A DNA stretch of 64,000 nt from NCBI RefSeq assembly GCF_036689865.1, contig NZ_JBAHUQ010000031.1, forward strand, positions 16,956-80,955, written 5' to 3'. The position numbers and the translations under genes are program-made. Shown here piece after piece: positions 60,334 through 64,000 of this stretch (the first letter of the stretch is position 1; each line of letters begins with the position of its first letter). Source of the DNA: Magnetococcus sp. PR-3. Lineage in GTDB: Bacteria; Pseudomonadota; Magnetococcia; Magnetococcales; Magnetococcaceae. Under the pieces are notes generated by a model, which ran no database searches, had not been told where the DNA came from, and worked only from the letters and a program-made list of their open reading frames with translations.

Positions 60334-61104
60334 ATGTTGGAGCAAAAGTTGGACCCAGCCATGATGGAGAGATCCACTCCTACCATGGCTTTTAATCCCC
60401 CTAACGATGACAACCACCCCCAATGGGATGCGACCGCTATGGGCGATCAATCCCACCACGGCCATGAGCCGGGTATGCTGGATCAGGCGGACCAGGCTGT
60501 GGATCGGGTGATCGACCGTCTGGAACGGCTGTTGGGTTTTGTGGAGCGGGTTGATCTTCAAAACGAACCGTCTATCCCTGTTATGCCAGCAGCGGCAGCA
60601 CTCCAGACGATGGCTGATTCCCAGACCACCGAGAAGGTTCATCCCCAGGCCCGATCCTATGGGCTGGATGCCGTCAAACGTCGCGCCTATGATGAAGCTA
60701 TCGACGCTTTGGGCCATGTGTGGCACAAGGGTGGCGATCGGGATGGCGAGCTGGCCCTGAATCTGGGCTTTGCGCTGTTGAAGAAAGGGCGTATGGAAGA
60801 GGCGGCGCGGGTGTTGTCTATCCCCTTCCAGAAACAGCCGGAAGATCCCGCGTTGGCGACTCTGCTGGGCAAGGCATTGCTGTTCCAGAGCCGTTATGAG
60901 GATGCCGCCAAAGTAATGGTACCTGCAGCCCTTAAGCACGACAGCCGTTTTAATCTGCACTTCTACCTGGGGTTGGCCTTTGCTAAGTTAGAGCGTTTTG
61001 CTGATGCCCAGCGGGCGTGGCAGATTGCCGCCAAGATCCGGCCTGAAGATCGCGATACCCAGGGGTTTCTGGAAAAGGTGGAGATGGAGCTTGCTGCGGA
61101 TTGA
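60334..61104 (+). CDS. MamA-like TPR protein (256 aa)
   Basis: AGGAGA lies before the ATG. A ~110-residue polar head (with a short helix VDRVIDRLERLLGFVERVDL) is followed by four TPR-like motifs (YDEAIDALGHVWHKGGDRDG, LALNLGFALLKKGRMEEAAR, and so on). The pattern resembles MamA and the TPR end of the 30979 product. It lacks the hydrophobic features of a membrane protein. It may be another magnetosome-surface scaffold; a general TPR adaptor is the alternative. Confidence 0.65.
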   Translation: MLEQKLDPAMMERSTPTMAFNPPNDDNHPQWDATAMGDQSHHGHEPGMLDQADQAVDRVIDRLERLLGFVERVDLQNEPSIPVMPAAAALQTMADSQTTEKVHPQARSYGLDAVKRRAYDEAIDALGHVWHKGGDRDGELALNLGFALLKKGRMEEAARVLSIPFQKQPEDPALATLLGKALLFQSRYEDAAKVMVPAALKHDSRFNLHFYLGLAFAKLERFADAQRAWQIAAKIRPEDRDTQGFLEKVEMELAAD

Positions 61105-61123
61105 TAAAGCGTCATCTACGCAA

Positions 61124-61167
61124 AAAAAAAAGATCCTGCACCGATCATGGGGCAGGATCTTTTTTTT
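61124..61167. terminator. Bidirectional terminator
   Basis: AAAAAAGATCCTGC...GCAGGATCTTTTTT with an ~11-base loop, A-run before and T-run after. It serves the convergent TPR and MmsF-like genes. Confidence 0.92.
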
Positions 61168-61186
61168 ATGGTGTGCTGGGTAACAA

Positions 61187-61552
61187 TCAGATCTTACAGG
61201 CCAGATTGTAGACCACTGGGATACGCCAGGATTTTCCCAGAATCACCGAGATAATGCCCATGATGGAGAGCATCACGCTGACCCAGATGGAGAGCATCAG
61301 CACCAAAGCGCCGATGCCGGGCAGCACGGTGCTAAATGAGCCAAGGATGTAGACAAAGAAGATCACAAACCCTTGACGGGCGTGAAACTGCACATAGTCA
61401 TGATCCTTGAAAAAGATCAGCGGGATCAGGCAGAGAAAACCCATATAGCTCAGCATGGCCCAGATTCGGTCACTAAGGCTGCGGCCACTGGTGTACTGGC
61501 TGACATTTTCCTGAATTTTATCAAAAAACATGATGGTAATATCCACATTCAT
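61187..61552 (-). CDS. MmsF/MamF-like membrane protein, third copy
   Basis: A 121-residue three-helix protein with DRIWAMLSYMGFLCLIPLIF, FHARQGFVIFFVYILGSFS and a last helix ending LGKSWRIPVVYN. The spacing is the same as in MmsF (13340) and MamF (25697). The start may be 61552 or the ATG at 61531; neither has a clear ribosome site. It is the most divergent of the three copies. Confidence 0.8.
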   Translation of the reverse strand: MNVDITIMFFDKIQENVSQYTSGRSLSDRIWAMLSYMGFLCLIPLIFFKDHDYVQFHARQGFVIFFVYILGSFSTVLPGIGALVLMLSIWVSVMLSIMGIISVILGKSWRIPVVYNLACKI

Positions 61553-61816
61553 CAAGGTTGAAGGGGCGGCGGGGGCAGCTTGCCCTTACGGTTTCGCCCG
61601 GACAGGTGTAAAATAGCATACTCGTTAGATCGGTTCAGGCGTAAATCTGTCGTGGTCTTGTTTTTTTCATGGCGAGGATCTTTTGCAAGCTTGAAAGAGA
61701 TCTGTTGGACCGTCCAGGTTTTGTTGATACCCCTGGTCGATGCATTCCCAGGTATGTGAAGGTTTTTAATGAAAGGTAGTGGTCAGGGGGCGAGGCTCCT
61801 GCTGCTGTGGTGAGAA

Positions 61817-62209
61817 ATGACCGTTCTGTTTACCGATGTGCATGGCGATGGTGTGTGGCTGCAGTATGACTGGTATGAGTTTAAAACCGCGCCGTGGATG
61901 GGGCGTCGCTACGGCATCGAGCAGCTGAGCGATTTTAAAATTTTAAAGCGGGGAGATCGTGAGACCCCCACACGCGGGGTGTTGCAAGGGGCAGGGTTTG
62001 GTCTGCTTGGGGTGTTGGCCGCCGGTCCACTGGGTATGCTGATGGGGCTGCTGTTCGGTTATGAGCGAGGACGCCATACCGCCATGGTGCGGGTAAGGCT
62101 AACCTTTGATGATGGGAAATGGTTTAGCGGCAATGTCAGCCGTGACGCCTTGAAACGGATGCTGGAAGATCACACAGCCCGCCTGCAGGAGTTGGAGGAG
62201 CAGGTTTGA
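61817..62209 (+). CDS. Small protein with central Gly/Leu-rich membrane hairpin (130 aa)
   Basis: Not recognised. Residues 1-50 look beta-rich (MTVLFTDVHGDGVWLQYDWY). Residues ~52-80 form a Gly/Leu-rich hydrophobic hairpin (GVLQGAGFGLLGVLAAGPLG and MLMGLLFGYE). The rest returns to a beta pattern and a Glu/Leu helix. GTGAG precedes the ATG. The hydrophobic part resembles the Gly/Leu motifs of magnetosome proteins, so it may belong to the island. Confidence 0.5.
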   Translation: MTVLFTDVHGDGVWLQYDWYEFKTAPWMGRRYGIEQLSDFKILKRGDRETPTRGVLQGAGFGLLGVLAAGPLGMLMGLLFGYERGRHTAMVRVRLTFDDGKWFSGNVSRDALKRMLEDHTARLQELEEQV

Positions 62210-62437
62210 TGTATAATATTGGCTTTTAAATAGAAGGTTTCTTTTGTTGCATGGAACCTCCTGTCACAAGGGTGTGTGGAAGTCATGCGACCAATGTAGC
62301 TCAGTGGTTCCTGTGCAGGTTTTACCGTGGATTAAAGTTGAGTGTTTGATATGTAAGTCGTTTTTTTTTTGATTTTTTTGCCAAGTTTTGTGCTACAAGT
62401 AATAGACGAAATTGAGTCATTATAACTAGAACAATGA

Positions 62438-62884
62438 GTGCTAAATATGGGGCAGGCTGCAGCGATATCTTCATCAACCCGTTTATTGCAGTGGCATGAT
62501 CGGTATGCCATCGGGATTGATGATGTTGATGAAGAGCATAAAAAGCTGCTGGCGATGATCAATGTGTTGCTGGTGGGGCTGCGCATGGAGGATCTTAATG
62601 GGGCCAATATGGCGCTCAATGAACTGCTTCTTTATACAAAATATCATTTTGAGCATGAAGAGCTGTTTTTGGAGAGAGAGGGGTACAGCAAGCTTGACTC
62701 TCACAAAAAGCTACATGGGGCTATGATCAAACAGATTATCGGGTTGAAGTTGGATTTTCGTGGCGATCTGAATGAAAAACTCTATGTTCAGACTGCAGGC
62801 ACGCTACGTGCTTGGCTCTACGACCATATCCAGACCCATGATAAAGCCTATGCCAACGAGTTGAAGCGTTTGGGAAAATTATAG
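62438..62884 (+). CDS. Bacteriohemerythrin
   Basis: A 148-residue four-helix di-iron protein that binds O2. The ligand pattern is clear: DDVDEEHKKLL, HFEHEELFLEREG, a SHKKLHG pair and WLYDHIQTHDK. It may serve O2 sensing or delivery, fitting the microaerophilic life of magnetotactic cocci. The start may be the GTG at 62438 or the ATG at 62447. Hemerythrins are unusually numerous in magnetotactic bacteria. Confidence 0.9.
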   Translation: MLNMGQAAAISSSTRLLQWHDRYAIGIDDVDEEHKKLLAMINVLLVGLRMEDLNGANMALNELLLYTKYHFEHEELFLEREGYSKLDSHKKLHGAMIKQIIGLKLDFRGDLNEKLYVQTAGTLRAWLYDHIQTHDKAYANELKRLGKL

Positions 62885-62937
62885 TCTATTAATCTCTCTG
62901 TCATATTTTGTTTCTAATTAGTGAGACCGGTTTAAGG

Positions 62938-63019
62938 GGTGGGCTGCTATAGTTGCAATAGGGGGGTGTAGTCGCATCGGTGGGCTGCTATAGTTGCAAT
63001 AGGGGGGTGTAGTCGCATC
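62938..63019 (+). repeat. Tandem duplication of 41 bp
   Basis: Two identical 41-bp copies (ggtgggctgctatagttgca and on) lie at 62938-62978 and 62979-63019, in the leader of the STAS gene. It could duplicate a promoter or operator. Confidence 0.95.
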
Positions 63020-63079
63020 AAGCGAGCGATGGTCTTCTGAGTGCCGTGCTTGTATGGATGTGATGAGAGGAGCGTTTGT

Positions 63080-63388
63080 ATGGTCTTTGAGAATAATGTC
63101 GAGGTGCAGTTTGTGGGGGATATCGCACGCCTCATCGTTAAAGGTGGTTTAACATTCCACCACTCTGAACAGTTGCAGAAGTTGGCCAAGTCGTTTACGT
63201 CACAACGAAGGGTAGAGGTGGATCTGTCAGCTATTGATCTGTTGGACAGCACCAGTCTTGGTCTACTGTTGGTTTTTAAAAAGAGTCTTCCGAATCCTCA
63301 GATTTCCGTAAAATTGGTTGGTCTGAGTAATGAACTGAAACGAATGTTAAAGATTGCTGCATTCCAACAATTTTTTGAGTGGGAATAA
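63080..63388 (+). CDS. STAS-domain protein
   Basis: GAGGAG lies before the ATG at 63080. The 102-residue product has the STAS core VEVDLSAIDLLDSTSLGLLL, with Ser at the regulatory position, and the typical last helix (LKRMLKIAAFQQFFEW). It is three bases from the following hemerythrin gene. It probably relays a signal by partner switching; no kinase or sigma partner is visible here. Confidence 0.85.
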   Translation: MVFENNVEVQFVGDIARLIVKGGLTFHHSEQLQKLAKSFTSQRRVEVDLSAIDLLDSTSLGLLLVFKKSLPNPQISVKLVGLSNELKRMLKIAAFQQFFEWE

Positions 63389-63391
63389 TCA

Positions 63392-63817
63392 ATGCCAAAT
63401 CTAGTTGACCTGCCTGAGAAGTATCGGTTGGGGCAGTTGGATATCGATGTGCAACATTCCGTGTTGTTCTCTTTGATCAATATCACGACAAATCAGCTGG
63501 ATTCTGGGGGGTTGCAGTGTGAGTTGGTCGTCGAGTCGTTCAAAGAGTATGCACAGATGCATTTTGAGTATGAAGAGGGACGAATGATCGGCGAGAGCTA
63601 TCCCGATCATGCCATGCATCTGCAGGAGCATGTTGCCTTTATAAACAAAGCTGCCGGTTTTGAGCAGGAGTTGAAACAGGCCCAAAGTCAAGAGGATCAG
63701 CGTGAGTTAGTCATGCATGTGTTGGAGTATCTTCAGGAGTGGCTGGAGCATCACATTGCTGAGATAGACCGCCAACTGTTTGGTTCTGCAAAGCACTATC
63801 ATCCTCTTGATTATTAA
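63392..63817 (+). CDS. Bacteriohemerythrin, second copy
   Basis: A 141-residue hemerythrin: IDVQHSVLFSLIN, HFEYEEGRMIGE, HAMHLQEHVAFI and HHIAEIDRQLF supply the di-iron ligands. It is translated with the STAS gene three bases upstream. It differs considerably from the copy at 62438, so the pair is not a recent duplication. Confidence 0.9.
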   Translation: MPNLVDLPEKYRLGQLDIDVQHSVLFSLINITTNQLDSGGLQCELVVESFKEYAQMHFEYEEGRMIGESYPDHAMHLQEHVAFINKAAGFEQELKQAQSQEDQRELVMHVLEYLQEWLEHHIAEIDRQLFGSAKHYHPLDY

Positions 63818-64000
63818 GTTGAAGCTTCCAAATGTTCTGTTGGGAGCTTCATGGCGGTGATGCTGACCACCTAAATAGAGGTTGAGCTCTTCGAACCATT
63901 AGATTGCCTATCGAGTAGAACTTCTTTGCGAAACGAAAATGCCTAAAAAATAGGTGGAGAAGGTTTGCAAAGAGGTGGTGCTTGCTCAACCAAGTATCTA

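Noticed and set aside
63824..63851. Terminator after the last hemerythrin gene
   Set aside because: GAAGCTTCCAA/TTGGGAGCTTC pairs imperfectly and has no T-run.

Overview
This window is most of a magnetosome gene island of a magnetotactic bacterium. Near-complete mamHIE-(acidic protein)-KFLMOPA, mamQB and mamST blocks, mms6/mmsF, mamC, mamD, feoAB and mamXZ are all recognisable. Gene content and protein style point to a magnetotactic coccus of the Magnetococcales: MamC resembles, but is not identical to, the Magnetococcus marinus MC-1 protein as I remember it, and mamN, mamR and a recognisable mamJ are absent. The species is an inference from memory, not a database match.

Layout. 1-540: the end of an HD-GYP protein. 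0.9-5.6 kb: small magnetosome membrane proteins, mamD, mamC and a membrane-anchored ferritin-like DUF2202 protein. 5.7-9.6 kb: a MITE-like element, a Cys-rich protein, a coiled-coil/TPR-like membrane protein and gene-poor DNA. 9.7-12.4 kb: feoA-feoB with a small Cys-rich partner, on the minus strand. 12.8-16.7 kb: mms6-mmsF, two small proteins sharing an LTGPG motif, an AgcS-type symporter and a CZB-domain protein. 16.8-37.5 kb: the core mam genes on the plus strand, interrupted by a long acidic protein at the usual mamJ position, a MamA-like TPR domain fused to a long acidic region, and a STAS protein. 37.5-52.0 kb: a plus-strand run that starts 11 bp after mamT. It encodes a MotA/ZorA-like channel protein with a giant coiled-coil tail, a MotB/ZorB-like OmpA-type partner, a 1429-residue membrane protein with a C-terminal PilZ domain, three proteins of unknown function and an exported helical-repeat/SPOR-like protein. 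52.0-61.6 kb: two Mms6/MamD-like proteins, a degenerate histidine kinase, mamZ, mamX, another MamA-like TPR protein and a third MmsF-like protein. 61.8-63.8 kb: a small membrane protein, then hemerythrin, STAS and hemerythrin.

How the parts fit. Known roles of the families give vesicle formation (MamI, L, Q, B), iron entry (MamB, M, H, Z, FeoAB), protein sorting (MamE, MamA), redox control (ten CxxCH motifs in MamE, P, T and X), crystal nucleation and size control (MamO, Mms6, MamC, MamD, MmsF) and chain alignment (MamK). The 37.5-52.0 kb block is the least explained part. It looks like an ion-driven, peptidoglycan-anchored motor with possible c-di-GMP input, attached to the magnetosome operon. 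Fur-box-like sites lie upstream of many of the accessory genes, which suggests iron-dependent control. All calls come from reading the sequence; no searches were run.
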